A DNA stretch of 64,000 nucleotides from Paenibacillus sp. VTT E-133291 (GCF_002264395.1 NZ_NFVA01000024.1:1-64000), one strand, 5' to 3'; shown: positions 26,288 through 36,023, counted from the first letter of the stretch. The notes: generated by a model from the letters alone, not told the origin. Translations and numbers: made by a program.

Positions 26288-27116
26288 CGGAACACTCCCC
26301 TGCTTCAAATTCATCGAGAGAATTGATTACTCGATCCGCCAACTCTTGAAACCATTCCCGCAGATCACCTATTACGATGAACGTTGCACCAATTCGTTGG
26401 AGCTGTGAAATATCTGTCAACCCCTCATATCCCTTAAATAACTTCTGCCGCTCCTCAGCCGTACTAATGTCCGAGTTGACAGTCAGTGCAGCTCGGTAGC
26501 TTCTGTATGTTTTATCATGAACTCTTGCCGCAGCTAAAGTTGCAGCCGTACCTGTCAACCCGCTTTGTTTGATAAGAGTAATTGCATTTGCCAACAAATC
26601 ACGTCCACGCTTATTCTGATGATGTTCTTTAAATGCAATCATAACTTTGTTTCTAAAGGTATCTCTTGGGTTTTGTGTGCACTTATCCTCACAAATTGTA
26701 GTATGAAGGACTATCTTCTCTACTGGATCCATTTGGATGATCAACCCATCAAGCCCTTGAGTTGTTGAGCTAATATGAGGATCTTTAAGGTAAGTATTCT
26801 CGTCTGCTACCTGACATGCCACTATCCATGAGATGCATTCAAATAAAAAGCCATCCCTATGATAGTGAGAGACCTCTATTTCCTTAGGAGTATTTCCACG
26901 AATTCGTAATTGTTCACGAGCTTCTTGATAAAACTCTGATATCGTATGTACAGGAACAGTCAAACCAATTTGACTTATTATTTCAGCTGCATGTTCAGCT
27001 TGACCTAGAGCGATCAACGCAATAGTCTTGGCAAGCTCATGAATCTCATCAACTGTCCATAAATGGCCGGCAACATTATCATCAACATCTACTAATTGCG
27101 AAAAAATACCAGTCAT
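26280..27116 (-). CDS. Putative PD-(D/E)xK nuclease of a Hachiman-like three-gene module
   Basis: The protein has 278 residues from the ATG at 27116, eight bases after AGGTGG; ATG and GTG codons just upstream are too close to that site. The likely nuclease core is GFLFECISWIVACQVADEN (Glu 93), QGLDGLIIQMD (Asp 123) and TTICEDKCTQNPRDTF (Glu 143, Lys 145), the E...D...ExK arrangement also seen in HamA-type proteins. The N-terminal 80 residues are helical. It heads an operon with the small protein and the helicase. Nuclease-plus-helicase operons such as Hachiman (HamA/HamB) and AbpAB are anti-phage systems. Membership in one of these is not proven by what can be seen here. Confidence 0.68.
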   Translation of the reverse strand: MTGIFSQLVDVDDNVAGHLWTVDEIHELAKTIALIALGQAEHAAEIISQIGLTVPVHTISEFYQEAREQLRIRGNTPKEIEVSHYHRDGFLFECISWIVACQVADENTYLKDPHISSTTQGLDGLIIQMDPVEKIVLHTTICEDKCTQNPRDTFRNKVMIAFKEHHQNKRGRDLLANAITLIKQSGLTGTAATLAAARVHDKTYRSYRAALTVNSDISTAEERQKLFKGYEGLTDISQLQRIGATFIVIGDLREWFQELADRVINSLDEFEAGECSDV

Positions 27117-28034
27117 GCTCATAACCACCTAAACTGATAGAATGAGAATCATATATGAAAATGAAGCTTTATCACACTAGATATACACGTATGTTTTATT
27201 TTTCTTACCCTTTAGTCAACATATATCCCTGTACAGGGGTTTTTCTGATTATTTCTGGCCGTTTTTGATAAATCACGCGTATATTTTCCTTTCCCCCTCA
27301 TAATACTAAATATTCCATCAACCCAACTGGTTAGTCTCCTATTATCTTCTTAATGAATTTCTTTGTGCACTCCTTAGTTCTTGGTGCTTATAATGCATTG
27401 CTTTGTTGCTGCCAAGCTTATGATATTAGAGGTTTTGAATATATCATTTCACACTTCTGTTTCATTAGATATCAAAGTAACCTAATGACCCAGGTATCAT
27501 GCTTTTACACAATTGTATCCTTTTTATATAAGTTCAGTTTCCTGATCATAATCTTCAACAATGTAATTGATGCATATTACAGAGGGGGAAGGGATGATGA
27601 CATAACTTGGCTCGGTCACTTTCTGTTATACTCTTCATGTCGAAATTCATGTTCTAATGCGAAAGAGATTAGTGATTTTAGTTGAATAACAAAAACACAA
27701 ATTATTGGGTAACCGTATCCATTTTCAGAGCACCACAATACCTAAATACCTATATATTCGACAGCGAAACGGTTTCCCCTGTCATTAGTCCCAATTTTAT
27801 ACACAAATAGACAAATAAAAAACGCGAGAGCTTAACATAATCGCGTTCTTGTTTACTAAATTAAATTTTTTCGAACATGGTAAATTCCGATCATCTTCGT
27901 TGTCCTCGCGTATGTTGCTCTTATTCTGAAACCTTTACCGTACTTATAGAAGTTCTAGATTATTACCAAAACAAAAAAGGATTTTGCGCTGCATCACTCA
28001 CTTTTCTCATAAAAATCAACTGAAACAATACTTC
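27117..28034. other. Long non-coding gap between defence cargo and tniQ
   Basis: About 900 bp without a supported gene. A plus-strand frame (27353-27685, 110 codons) has no ribosome site and no recognisable protein character. A 12-bp perfect palindrome CCCTGTACAGGG (27227-27238) lies 110 bp upstream of the nuclease gene and could be an operator for the module. The rest shows AT-rich sequence only. Confidence 0.45.
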
Positions 28035-29318
28035 CTATATCAATCGCTTTTGTTGATTAACAATTGTTTGTGGATCACACCCCAGCAACTCAGCTTGTTT
28101 TCTTAAAGACAGATTTTGAAGCGACAGCTCTGCATGTTTTATTCTCCACATGCTGCCAAAATCCTTAATCCTTCCGATCTTAAATCGATCCGTGTCCGCC
28201 TTATCGGGTCCTTTGCGTGAATATATAAAACCGCAGTCACATATGAATGTACCGACGGGATTGCCAGAGCTCGAACATCTGGTAATCTTACAGGACACAA
28301 TCACCGGTTGTCTGTAATGGTTTGCCGCTTTATTAAGACATGGCCAAGGTCCATGCCCGAAGGGTTCATAATATATTGTTTTTTCCTCTGCTAGATTATT
28401 CATCATGCTCTCAACAGTTTCTCCTAAGAAACCAAGTAATAGAATATGTCGCAGTGGATGGCACGAGACCCTTGGCTTCCTCAATATTTTATGTAACCAG
28501 CTATCCCTTTCTCTTATCGTTCCATTTAGTTCAGTCAACAGCCTATCACCGTAGTGAGACCTAAACGCAGAGACCAATCTGTCCCATTTAATTCGATTGC
28601 CAGCACGACATACATAACCCTCACTACGTAACTTAGAGACATAGTAGGATTGTATTTTATTAAAACCCACTGAGGGTAATTGTTTGTTTAGTAAATAAAG
28701 CGATTGAACAGCTATATATTGGTAGTGCTTTAGGTAAGAGATATCAATAATAGCAGAACTCCTGCCAGTATCAACTACTGATTTCTCCAAAGTAATGAAA
28801 TGAAAACGATTCTTTTGTGTTTGATGAGATATATTCGATTGTGTAAGCAAAGAATTATGTTTAGGGCAAATATATACACCTTCCAATTGGTGACAACGAT
28901 GCCAATATGCTTCTCCAAACAACGTTCTATCTTCATCTACACACTCTGAACAATACATTAGTTTTTGTTTTGGTTTGACCGATAAAGCAGCGCGTCCTAA
29001 AATCATATTAGCTGATGAAGCTATTTCTGTTTTTACCATTTCGATTAGATTTGTTGATCTCTCATGAGGGATAAATGGAATAAAGTAAGGAAGCAGTGTA
29101 TGGTCTCGGATTAAGTCTTCAGAGTTGTATACGTGCCCTGGAATCTGACGGGTAAGCTCATCTAATTGAGAAGGGAACCAAATGGAGGAGCAAGTAGAGG
29201 GATTTGCAAAAAGTTCGTTCATTGTTTGTTTACTACCTTCATTTCCAGAATTACGATGATATCGGGCAAACACGCTATATAGTAATTCATTCGGAAAGAT
29301 TGTAGGGAAGAATATCAA
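28035..29318 (-). CDS. tniQ: Second TniQ/TnsD-family targeting protein
   Basis: The protein has 427 residues, starting at TTG seven bases after GAGGTG. The TniQ N-terminal pattern FPNELLYSVFARYHRNSG opens it. Zinc ligands follow in YCSECVDEDR and WHRCHQLEGVYICPKHNSLL. The middle GHGPWPCLN and FICDCGFIYSR are the TnsD-type second zinc region, but the usual second Cys of CLNxxC is missing (CLNKAANH). It ends shortly after a helix-turn-helix (LSLRKQAELLGCDPQTIVN). TniQ-family proteins choose the insertion target and recruit TnsC. Having two suggests two target pathways. It is the last gene of the tns cluster, 47 bp after the other targeting gene. Confidence 0.85.
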   Translation of the reverse strand: MIFFPTIFPNELLYSVFARYHRNSGNEGSKQTMNELFANPSTCSSIWFPSQLDELTRQIPGHVYNSEDLIRDHTLLPYFIPFIPHERSTNLIEMVKTEIASSANMILGRAALSVKPKQKLMYCSECVDEDRTLFGEAYWHRCHQLEGVYICPKHNSLLTQSNISHQTQKNRFHFITLEKSVVDTGRSSAIIDISYLKHYQYIAVQSLYLLNKQLPSVGFNKIQSYYVSKLRSEGYVCRAGNRIKWDRLVSAFRSHYGDRLLTELNGTIRERDSWLHKILRKPRVSCHPLRHILLLGFLGETVESMMNNLAEEKTIYYEPFGHGPWPCLNKAANHYRQPVIVSCKITRCSSSGNPVGTFICDCGFIYSRKGPDKADTDRFKIGRIKDFGSMWRIKHAELSLQNLSLRKQAELLGCDPQTIVNQQKRLI

Positions 29319-29365
29319 AGGGATTCACCTCTTTAATAATTCTTCCCTACTTTGAAAGACTATAT

Positions 29366-31171
29366 TCATCTATCTATCAATACACCTTTCTTCTGAAGAA
29401 AATTACGTATATGTTTATCTACATCTTCATCCCCATGCAAATGATAAGAGATCGATGCCTTTACTTTAAATTCTTTTACTGTCATCGAAACATAACCCAG
29501 CTTTACAAGCTTCGCATAATTCCTAGGAATACTCCGAATCAAAAAATCCTTAGAACTTTCAACATACTTGTTTATTTCCATCTTAGATAATGGCAGACGC
29601 TCATGATAATGACGAAATCTATTAGCATCAGATGGCTCCAACAAATTCAAAATGGTAAGAGTTTTTATAGGACGTTTGTATTCTAAATCTAAACGAGACA
29701 CTCCATTACGAATCTTTAGTTGCAATTGCTTATCTATATCTTTAAAATCAAGCTTCACCATATCTCGAGGGATTTTAGGAGGTATCCTCTCTTCTAACCA
29801 TTCCTTATCATTTTTTATTAACCAAAAATAAAGATAATCAGCTTTCTTAATAATATCTTTTCGATTTTGAAATAAATGATTATTTAGCAATTCGGTCATT
29901 TCAGCTCTTTTTTTATTTTTCAAAGCTGTAATGTCAACTCCAACTGCAATCTGCTTATAGGCAAGTGTTGCTTCATTATGCATTAAAGATCCTTTTGATA
30001 CATATTCATGAGATGTAAGTAAAGTTTCCAATTCAGGAACGAAGCCCTGAATTAAACTTTCATATCCACAACCTTGACAATTGTATCGAATTAAAAACAA
30101 GCCAGTACGATCATTTGTTTTTCTTGTGCATGTTCTTATAATGGGCTGCCCCTTATTATTGCATTCAGGATTAAGACAGGTCCAGGGCCCGTGTCCAAGG
30201 GGAATACTTGTTGCATATGGTTTCTTGCTTAACAATATCTCTCTTAATGAACTATTCAAAAACTTAGCCAACAATAAATAAAAATTTATAAACTGAGGCA
30301 TACACTCTGGTTTTAGAAACGAGTTTTGAAAATACAAACTGGATAAATTATTCACGTCAAAAATATCATTATACGGAATCGTATGCCAATTCTTATAATC
30401 TTCAAAAAGCTTTTTCTTTAGAAATGTACCAGAGATAGTAATATAGCCTTGCTGAAATAAATGTTGATAAAGCTTTATTTGGATTTTTAAAGCCGTCAAA
30501 TCTTTATAATGATATCGAACGTATAGTAATTCTTCCATAAGTTCGATCTGAAGTTGATATTTCGCCTGATTAATATCAATATGCTCGGCAGGAAAGGCAT
30601 GTCCATTTTTACAATATGGTTGCCGTAACAGTTGACCAGTCTCATTGGATCCGTATAGAACATCACACTCACGACATTTCGCAATCAATTGAACATTGTG
30701 ATAAGGGCAAAATTTCAAAAAAGATATTTGATGCTGTCGATGTAGATAGATTTCACCATACTGTTCATAATCATTAAAGATGCATAGAGGACAATACTTC
30801 ATTTCTGAAGATATTATGGAATTAGCGGTGTTCGCTGGCTGTCCTTTAGAATTCCTTTGATCGGGTGAGCTAGCCATGATTGCTTTAAGCATTATTTTAT
30901 GCCGCTCCACTGTAAAGAACGCACGATACAATCCATACCAGGTGTAATCGTTTAGTATTTGTTCTAACGAAAATGGATGTCCTTCCGGTAATCTATCAAG
31001 CAACACTTGTAAATTCTTAGGAAAGAACGTGTGCTTATAGGAACGAACACCGAATAAATCATGTTTACTTTGCATGATCTCACTATTGCCAGATCGAAGA
31101 TGATATCGATATATAAGGCTTCTGAAGTCTTCATCCGGCAGAGGTTCTGGAAAAGTGAGTAATTGTATCAT
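29366..31171 (-). CDS. tnsD: TnsD/TniQ-family target-site selection protein
   Basis: The protein has 601 residues, with ATG after AAAGGGGGG. The TniQ start EDFRSLIYRYHLRSGN is followed by zinc ligands YCPLCIFNDYEQYG and FLKFCPYHNVQLIAKCRECD. The TnsD-type region is GHGPWTCLNPECNNKGQPII with NCQGCGYES, and a long helical C-terminal domain follows. In Tn7, TnsD binds the 3' end of glmS and directs insertion just past it; the position of this element makes one of its two TniQ proteins the attTn7 binder, and this longer one directly after tnsC is the better candidate. That choice is inference. Confidence 0.87.
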   Translation of the reverse strand: MIQLLTFPEPLPDEDFRSLIYRYHLRSGNSEIMQSKHDLFGVRSYKHTFFPKNLQVLLDRLPEGHPFSLEQILNDYTWYGLYRAFFTVERHKIMLKAIMASSPDQRNSKGQPANTANSIISSEMKYCPLCIFNDYEQYGEIYLHRQHQISFLKFCPYHNVQLIAKCRECDVLYGSNETGQLLRQPYCKNGHAFPAEHIDINQAKYQLQIELMEELLYVRYHYKDLTALKIQIKLYQHLFQQGYITISGTFLKKKLFEDYKNWHTIPYNDIFDVNNLSSLYFQNSFLKPECMPQFINFYLLLAKFLNSSLREILLSKKPYATSIPLGHGPWTCLNPECNNKGQPIIRTCTRKTNDRTGLFLIRYNCQGCGYESLIQGFVPELETLLTSHEYVSKGSLMHNEATLAYKQIAVGVDITALKNKKRAEMTELLNNHLFQNRKDIIKKADYLYFWLIKNDKEWLEERIPPKIPRDMVKLDFKDIDKQLQLKIRNGVSRLDLEYKRPIKTLTILNLLEPSDANRFRHYHERLPLSKMEINKYVESSKDFLIRSIPRNYAKLVKLGYVSMTVKEFKVKASISYHLHGDEDVDKHIRNFLQKKGVLIDR

Positions 31172-31183
31172 ATATCCCCCCTT

Positions 31184-32911
31184 TCAGGAAGTTAAGTTGC
31201 GCAATTCATTTATATCTCGTATATAATTTTTTTTCTCAAGTGCCTCTTCTGTGGTTAGTCCCTGCTTATGACCTTCAGCCACTATATATCGAATATCACC
31301 TGAAGAAGCCGATCGCTCGACTTTTTCCTTTACAGTTTTTCTAGAAGTATGTTTACTTCCCTTTGATTCATTCCCTTCATACTCTTCTTTGCATACAAGT
31401 TTCTTTGCAATTTGAGCATACATTAGAGTTAGATCACTTAATCCTTTGCCGGCTTCATAGACTTCATTAATAACACTCGTCAGTTTTGTAGATGGCTGAT
31501 CAAATTGCAAGGCAAAACTATTCAATTGCAATAATATTTCGTCTTCTTTCTTCTTTTCAAGTACTCGTGAATGCTCTTTAGCAACACTTCCTTGAACGTT
31601 TATTTGATGTGATACTTGTTTAAGATATCCGTTCAAAGGTGCCCAATCCGGTTTAATCTCGTCTAAATCCTTATAAACGGAATAGTCTCCTGAACGGATT
31701 TTTTCAAATATAGGCCGAACTAAACCTAAACTGATTTCTGCAACCTCTCGGATAAGACCTACTGTAATTTTTTCATCTCCCCCCTGTACTATAGCTTTTG
31801 ATTGTACGTGCATAAACAATTTAACTGCAAAATCTGGTATGCCCATTGAATAGAAATACATTGCCTTACAAAGAGCAGGTGTGAGTTCTGTATATGTTAA
31901 TGTGTATTGCTGCTCCCAGAGGTTCTCAATAAAATACTCCCACTCCCAACTTTCTTCAATCATATGTCCCGATATATTCTCAGAAAACCCATTTGGTATT
32001 CCTCTTCGAGTGTTAGCCAACGAATCCTTAAACAGATACAACGCTTTAAAGGATCCTATCAAGATCGTTGGAATTCCTAATGTATTAACAAGTTGAGTAA
32101 TAAAATCGATCATATTTTCTTTCCCGCCTGAGTATGCCGACTGTATTTTTTGAATTTCATCAATGACCAGAACTCCCAGATTAACTTGAGAGGCAACTTG
32201 AATCATTCTCATTACATGTTTGTCGATGGTTCCCGGCCTCTCTCCCCATTTTTCATAAAAAGCTGTACCAAGTGCCTTGTCGACCTCAGCATAAAAACTT
32301 TTTATAAAAGTACCTACTGACTTGTTATACGGACACTCCACTTTTAACCACACGAGTTGAGTGGTTGTTATCAACCTTTCATGATACTTATTATGATGAA
32401 TAACCTTAGGAAACAACTGATTTAGCATCCGTTCATATATTTGTGACTTTCCAAAGCCATTAATAGCAATCTCCACTAAGCTTTGCGCAGTATGAACGTT
32501 ACCTGCCAGATTTCTCCCTTGATCATCCACACCTGCTTTAAAAATATTATCAAGTCCGACTGCAAACTGACGATTATATATCGCTTGAAGTGGATTACGC
32601 GATTGATAACCCAACTTTATCATTGAATACAAATTTCTATACTTATCGTAATGCGCAGGGAAAGGCAGCCAAAAATCAGGCTTAATCTGCTGAACAAGTT
32701 CTAGCCTGTCTTCAGCAGGCAATTGTTTAAACTTCAAGTCTTTCGGTGGTTCCGAATTCAATGTATCAATAAAAGAATCAATATCGATTCGATCTGGTAA
32801 AGCCTCAATAAAGGGATTCTCACGATTTTTGGGATTAATCTGCTCTGTGTAATGAGCAGCTACATGTACTCCATTATATCCCGAGAAACCACCCTTATTG
32901 ATCTCGCTCAT
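31184..32911 (-). CDS. tnsC: TnsC, AAA+ ATPase regulator of transposition
   Basis: The start is MSEINKGG at 32911, seven bases after GGAGG and overlapping tnsB by 17 bp; it gives 575 residues. The P-loop reads INGFGKSQ at about residues 150-157. The first Gly of GxxxxGKS appears as Ala. Walker B is LGVLVIDEIQ with Asp-Glu near 251-252, and the sensor region is PTILIGSFKALYLF. TnsC forms ATP-dependent filaments on target DNA and links the TniQ protein to the TnsA/TnsB transposase. The C-terminal 150 residues are charged and likely contact TnsA/TnsB. Confidence 0.92.
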   Translation of the reverse strand: MSEINKGGFSGYNGVHVAAHYTEQINPKNRENPFIEALPDRIDIDSFIDTLNSEPPKDLKFKQLPAEDRLELVQQIKPDFWLPFPAHYDKYRNLYSMIKLGYQSRNPLQAIYNRQFAVGLDNIFKAGVDDQGRNLAGNVHTAQSLVEIAINGFGKSQIYERMLNQLFPKVIHHNKYHERLITTTQLVWLKVECPYNKSVGTFIKSFYAEVDKALGTAFYEKWGERPGTIDKHVMRMIQVASQVNLGVLVIDEIQKIQSAYSGGKENMIDFITQLVNTLGIPTILIGSFKALYLFKDSLANTRRGIPNGFSENISGHMIEESWEWEYFIENLWEQQYTLTYTELTPALCKAMYFYSMGIPDFAVKLFMHVQSKAIVQGGDEKITVGLIREVAEISLGLVRPIFEKIRSGDYSVYKDLDEIKPDWAPLNGYLKQVSHQINVQGSVAKEHSRVLEKKKEDEILLQLNSFALQFDQPSTKLTSVINEVYEAGKGLSDLTLMYAQIAKKLVCKEEYEGNESKGSKHTSRKTVKEKVERSASSGDIRYIVAEGHKQGLTTEEALEKKNYIRDINELRNLTS

Positions 32912-35096
32912 CACGTATCCTCCGCTCTTGGCTTTTCTTGGTAAAAAGGGACTGAATCTCCGCATTGCCCAACGTAGATCCTTCTTCTACTTTATTTTGA
33001 AACGAAATAACTTTTGCGGATGCGGGTGCATCAGCTAAATCAACAGAGTTGTTTACTTCAATAGGGGCTATTGCTGACATTGCTCCCCACGTGTTACTGT
33101 CTTTTGCGCGTGTTTCACGCATATTTTGCTTTCTTGAATAAAAGCTTGTTTCTCGTGTAGCTTCCTTCGTCATTCTTGAAGTCAATTTATCAAGCTCAGC
33201 AGTAAATGTATGAAGTTCAGCCTTGTGTTGCTTCTCGTTCTTCTCCTGCTCCTTTATCTGGTTGTCTCTGTATTCAAATAGTTTATCAATTTCGTTAAAA
33301 TGGTGTCCTACAAACTCCTTGGATCTACCAGTAAGTAAACAAGGAATTAGTTTTTTGCCTCGTCTTATAAAAACACTGCTGCAGTTTCTCGGATCATAAC
33401 TTATTTCCACTTCGCGTTTTCCATCTATCCCAGTACCTTTTCCTTCAAACCAGCCTTCTTCCAGCCCCAACTGAGAAGTATAATATAAGTTTTTGAATTG
33501 TATTCCAAAGCGGGTGACTTTACCAATTTCTCGAGGCAATAGATTGTATCGAAGCTCATCTTGACTCTTCTCATGTAGTAATCTTCTGCCCTTATCCCAG
33601 TTCCATATTTTTAAAGGAGTCAACTCCACTTGATCCATAAACATATCTTTGGTAGGAACAAAATCTTTGCTTAATGCACTTGCATTATAGGTAATGAAAT
33701 ATACGATCAAGAATCTGTTGAATTCCTCAATCGTCCATGCTGACTCACGAGAAGGATCATAATCCCCTCTATTAATCTGTTTCGCTTCTGTAGAACCTGA
33801 TAACAATTGACGGATTGTTTCATTGTTAATGTGAAAATGAGACTCAACATATGGTTTCAAATCCCCGCGGTAAGATGGTGCATTTAGAACGTCTACATTC
33901 AAATTCACAAACCTTTCAGACATTTGAGCTTTTAGTTCTCCTCTATCGCCAATCAAACTTTGAGGTAACGCATGACACGGCCAATCATCTTCTTTAATAT
34001 GAATACCATAACGTGCACAACTTTCAACCTTATTTGCTGCAGCATGCTCCACTGCCACCATAGCCTCAAACCAAGATTCAGATGCTAAACTAACATGATA
34101 ACCAACGATAAGCCTACTGAAGACATCGATTACAACATACAGCGTTGGCTTTCCTAGTATGGTTCTACGGTCAAAAGAAACCAGTATAATGTCGGACCGC
34201 GTTGCATCCACCTCAAAAACAGCCCCAACACAGAATGCTCTTTCCGAGGCGTTTCCGATTAATGGTCGAACCTTCATAGTGGCTCTCCGTTTACCTCGTT
34301 TATTAACCTCACGTCCAAATTCTGATGAACTGTTTTTGTACCAATATCGAAACTGACGTAAACTGGGGGCCCGGTCAAAATCAACTATAGGTACGCGTAC
34401 ACCATATTTCCTGTAGTAACCGCGTTTATAGAAAGTTTCACACATCCTTTCATGTGTCGTTGAAATATTCATTCCTTGGCGAATGTGAAATATTCGAATA
34501 GCGGATTTAAAAATCTCAATATCCGCCTCAGATACTATATATCTATTCGCCGAATAAGGACCTGGTTTTTTTATATATTTCCGCTTTGTTCCCACTGCTC
34601 CACAGAAGATATAATTATCCAATAAAGCATTTTTAGATTTCCCATGAAACCAGTATTTTAACAAGTACTCACGTATTACTTTCTGAGATTTCCCTGTATC
34701 TAAAAACGCTTCTTTTAGTAACTTCCCTCTAGTTTCAGGGAAATAAATATCGGGCTCGCATTGTGCAAGTCTTTTAATCAGCTCCCATCGTCGATTGCGA
34801 TTTTCTTTGTACTTCTCTAAATAATTATGGTTAGGTGATAAAAGTTGTATCTCCTCATCAAACTCTATAATCCTGCTGTGGCCCTCATGAATTTCGTCAA
34901 TTAGGATAGCGTAATTAACCCAATAGGGGACTCTCTTCCGCTTATAGTCTTTAATACTCATCACAACGACATCTTCCAAATTTGCATCAATCCAAAGAAC
35001 TCGCAAGATATCTTCAATTTTGTAATCTTCAGATAATCTTTCAATCACAGAATTAACGATTAGTTCCACAAAACTCACGATCCTTTCATTATGCAA
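32895..35096 (-). CDS. tnsB: TnsB, DDE transposase
   Basis: The protein has 733 residues. The retroviral-integrase-like core carries Asp 297 (FEVDATRSD), Asp 384 (IGDRGELK) and Glu 418 (YVESHFHINNE), the DDE triad at the spacing expected for Tn7 TnsB. Around it are N-terminal helix-turn-helix DNA-binding regions and a C-terminal charged, coiled-coil tail (DNQIKEQEKNEKQHKAELH) that contacts TnsC. TnsB binds the 20-bp repeats at both ends and cuts the 3' strands. The frame starts with TTG at 35096, overlapping tnsA by 8 bp with a weak ribosome site; a GTG slightly downstream is possible. Confidence 0.94.
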   Translation of the reverse strand: MHNERIVSFVELIVNSVIERLSEDYKIEDILRVLWIDANLEDVVVMSIKDYKRKRVPYWVNYAILIDEIHEGHSRIIEFDEEIQLLSPNHNYLEKYKENRNRRWELIKRLAQCEPDIYFPETRGKLLKEAFLDTGKSQKVIREYLLKYWFHGKSKNALLDNYIFCGAVGTKRKYIKKPGPYSANRYIVSEADIEIFKSAIRIFHIRQGMNISTTHERMCETFYKRGYYRKYGVRVPIVDFDRAPSLRQFRYWYKNSSSEFGREVNKRGKRRATMKVRPLIGNASERAFCVGAVFEVDATRSDIILVSFDRRTILGKPTLYVVIDVFSRLIVGYHVSLASESWFEAMVAVEHAAANKVESCARYGIHIKEDDWPCHALPQSLIGDRGELKAQMSERFVNLNVDVLNAPSYRGDLKPYVESHFHINNETIRQLLSGSTEAKQINRGDYDPSRESAWTIEEFNRFLIVYFITYNASALSKDFVPTKDMFMDQVELTPLKIWNWDKGRRLLHEKSQDELRYNLLPREIGKVTRFGIQFKNLYYTSQLGLEEGWFEGKGTGIDGKREVEISYDPRNCSSVFIRRGKKLIPCLLTGRSKEFVGHHFNEIDKLFEYRDNQIKEQEKNEKQHKAELHTFTAELDKLTSRMTKEATRETSFYSRKQNMRETRAKDSNTWGAMSAIAPIEVNNSVDLADAPASAKVISFQNKVEEGSTLGNAEIQSLFTKKSQERRIRDERDQ

Positions 35097-35928
35097 ATTG
35101 ACTGGAATACCCTGTACTGCGTAAATCCGATATGATTAGTGGCTCTCTTTCTTTGATTATTTTCTTCTCCATATCCGTTCCCCATCTCTTGTTGGCTAAA
35201 TTATGTTGAAGGACGAACATTGAAGTGCCTGCCTCTAAACCAAATCTCCTGTCCGCACTTAAACATAGATTCGTTAAAACTGTTTTTCCAGCATCATCTA
35301 AAAATAATTGTAATAGTGGTTCAGAAACTAGGTTCACTAACTCTACATTGACCCCTTCTCTAGTCTCTAAATACTTAGCACTTGCCATCCACTCTACGTT
35401 TTTCACCAATATATCGGGAATCTTATCTTCCGTGATAATGCACCAATCAATGCCTGCTTCCGCAAAATAAACACGCTCAATTTCAAACAACTCTAAAGTT
35501 CTGTAATCCAATTCACTTTTAGGTTTGACTGTACGAATAACATCAAATTCACATTTTGAAGAAGATATTGTAAGCCTAAAATCAGTCGTCATAACTACAG
35601 GAGTTCCGTCAAGATTAGCATGCTCGATTCCCAGTTCATTTGCAATTTCGATCGTTTTTTCAAGAGGCAGTAAAGGCCATTGCTCTCTGATATCAATAAC
35701 CTCATCTAGCCATTCACAGTAATATAAGTACTTCCGTTCATGCTCAGAAAGCGTATGGTGGACTCTTTGGGTCTTCCAACCTTTATGTCGTGTAATCCAG
35801 CCCTCAGAAGCAATCTTATTGTCATGCCCTTGAATAAAGGGGCTGTAGTCAGCACCTCTTCCCAATCCTCTACCCTTTTTAATATAATTCTTTTGAAGTT
35901 GAGCCATTCGAGAGCTACGCTTTGACAT
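35089..35928 (-). CDS. tnsA: TnsA, endonuclease subunit of the heteromeric transposase
   Basis: The protein has 279 residues from the ATG at 35928, six bases after GGAGG. The restriction-enzyme-like nuclease domain shows Glu around 63-65 (LSEHERKYLYYCEWL), Asp near 116 (VVMTTDFRLT) and Lys near 135 (TVKPKSEL), close to the Tn7 TnsA catalytic residues E63, D114 and K132. TnsA cuts the 5' strands so that the element moves by cut-and-paste; elements without TnsA make cointegrates. The C-terminal winged-helix region (TNLCLSADRRFGLEAGTSMF) binds TnsC. It is the first gene of the tnsABC-tniQ operon. Confidence 0.92.
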   Translation of the reverse strand: MSKRSSRMAQLQKNYIKKGRGLGRGADYSPFIQGHDNKIASEGWITRHKGWKTQRVHHTLSEHERKYLYYCEWLDEVIDIREQWPLLPLEKTIEIANELGIEHANLDGTPVVMTTDFRLTISSSKCEFDVIRTVKPKSELDYRTLELFEIERVYFAEAGIDWCIITEDKIPDILVKNVEWMASAKYLETREGVNVELVNLVSEPLLQLFLDDAGKTVLTNLCLSADRRFGLEAGTSMFVLQHNLANKRWGTDMEKKIIKEREPLIISDLRSTGYSSQFA

Positions 35929-35983
35929 CACCCACCTCCAAGGACAAATTCACAGTCATTTGATATATTTTAATCTATATATA

Positions 35984-36023
35984 AATGATGGCTCCACCTT
36001 ATATAAAGGGAAGCCATCATTTT
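35984..36023 (-). promoter_or_regulatory. Strong hairpin in the tnsA leader/promoter region
   Basis: AAATGATGGCT and AGCCATCATTT are perfect 11-bp inverted arms around an 18-nt loop, ending 55 bp upstream of tnsA. There is no clean T-tract on the minus strand. It could be an operator for self-control of the tns genes or a barrier to outside transcription. Confidence 0.5.

Noticed and set aside
27353..27685. 110-codon plus-strand frame in the gap between the defence module and tniQ
   Set aside because: No ribosome site, odd Cys-rich composition and no recognisable pattern. It is more likely a chance frame in AT-rich DNA.
32911..32965. Longer N-terminus for tnsC from 32965
   Set aside because: The start at 32911 has GGAGG at ideal spacing. 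The extra residues would lie inside tnsB and look like a shadow.
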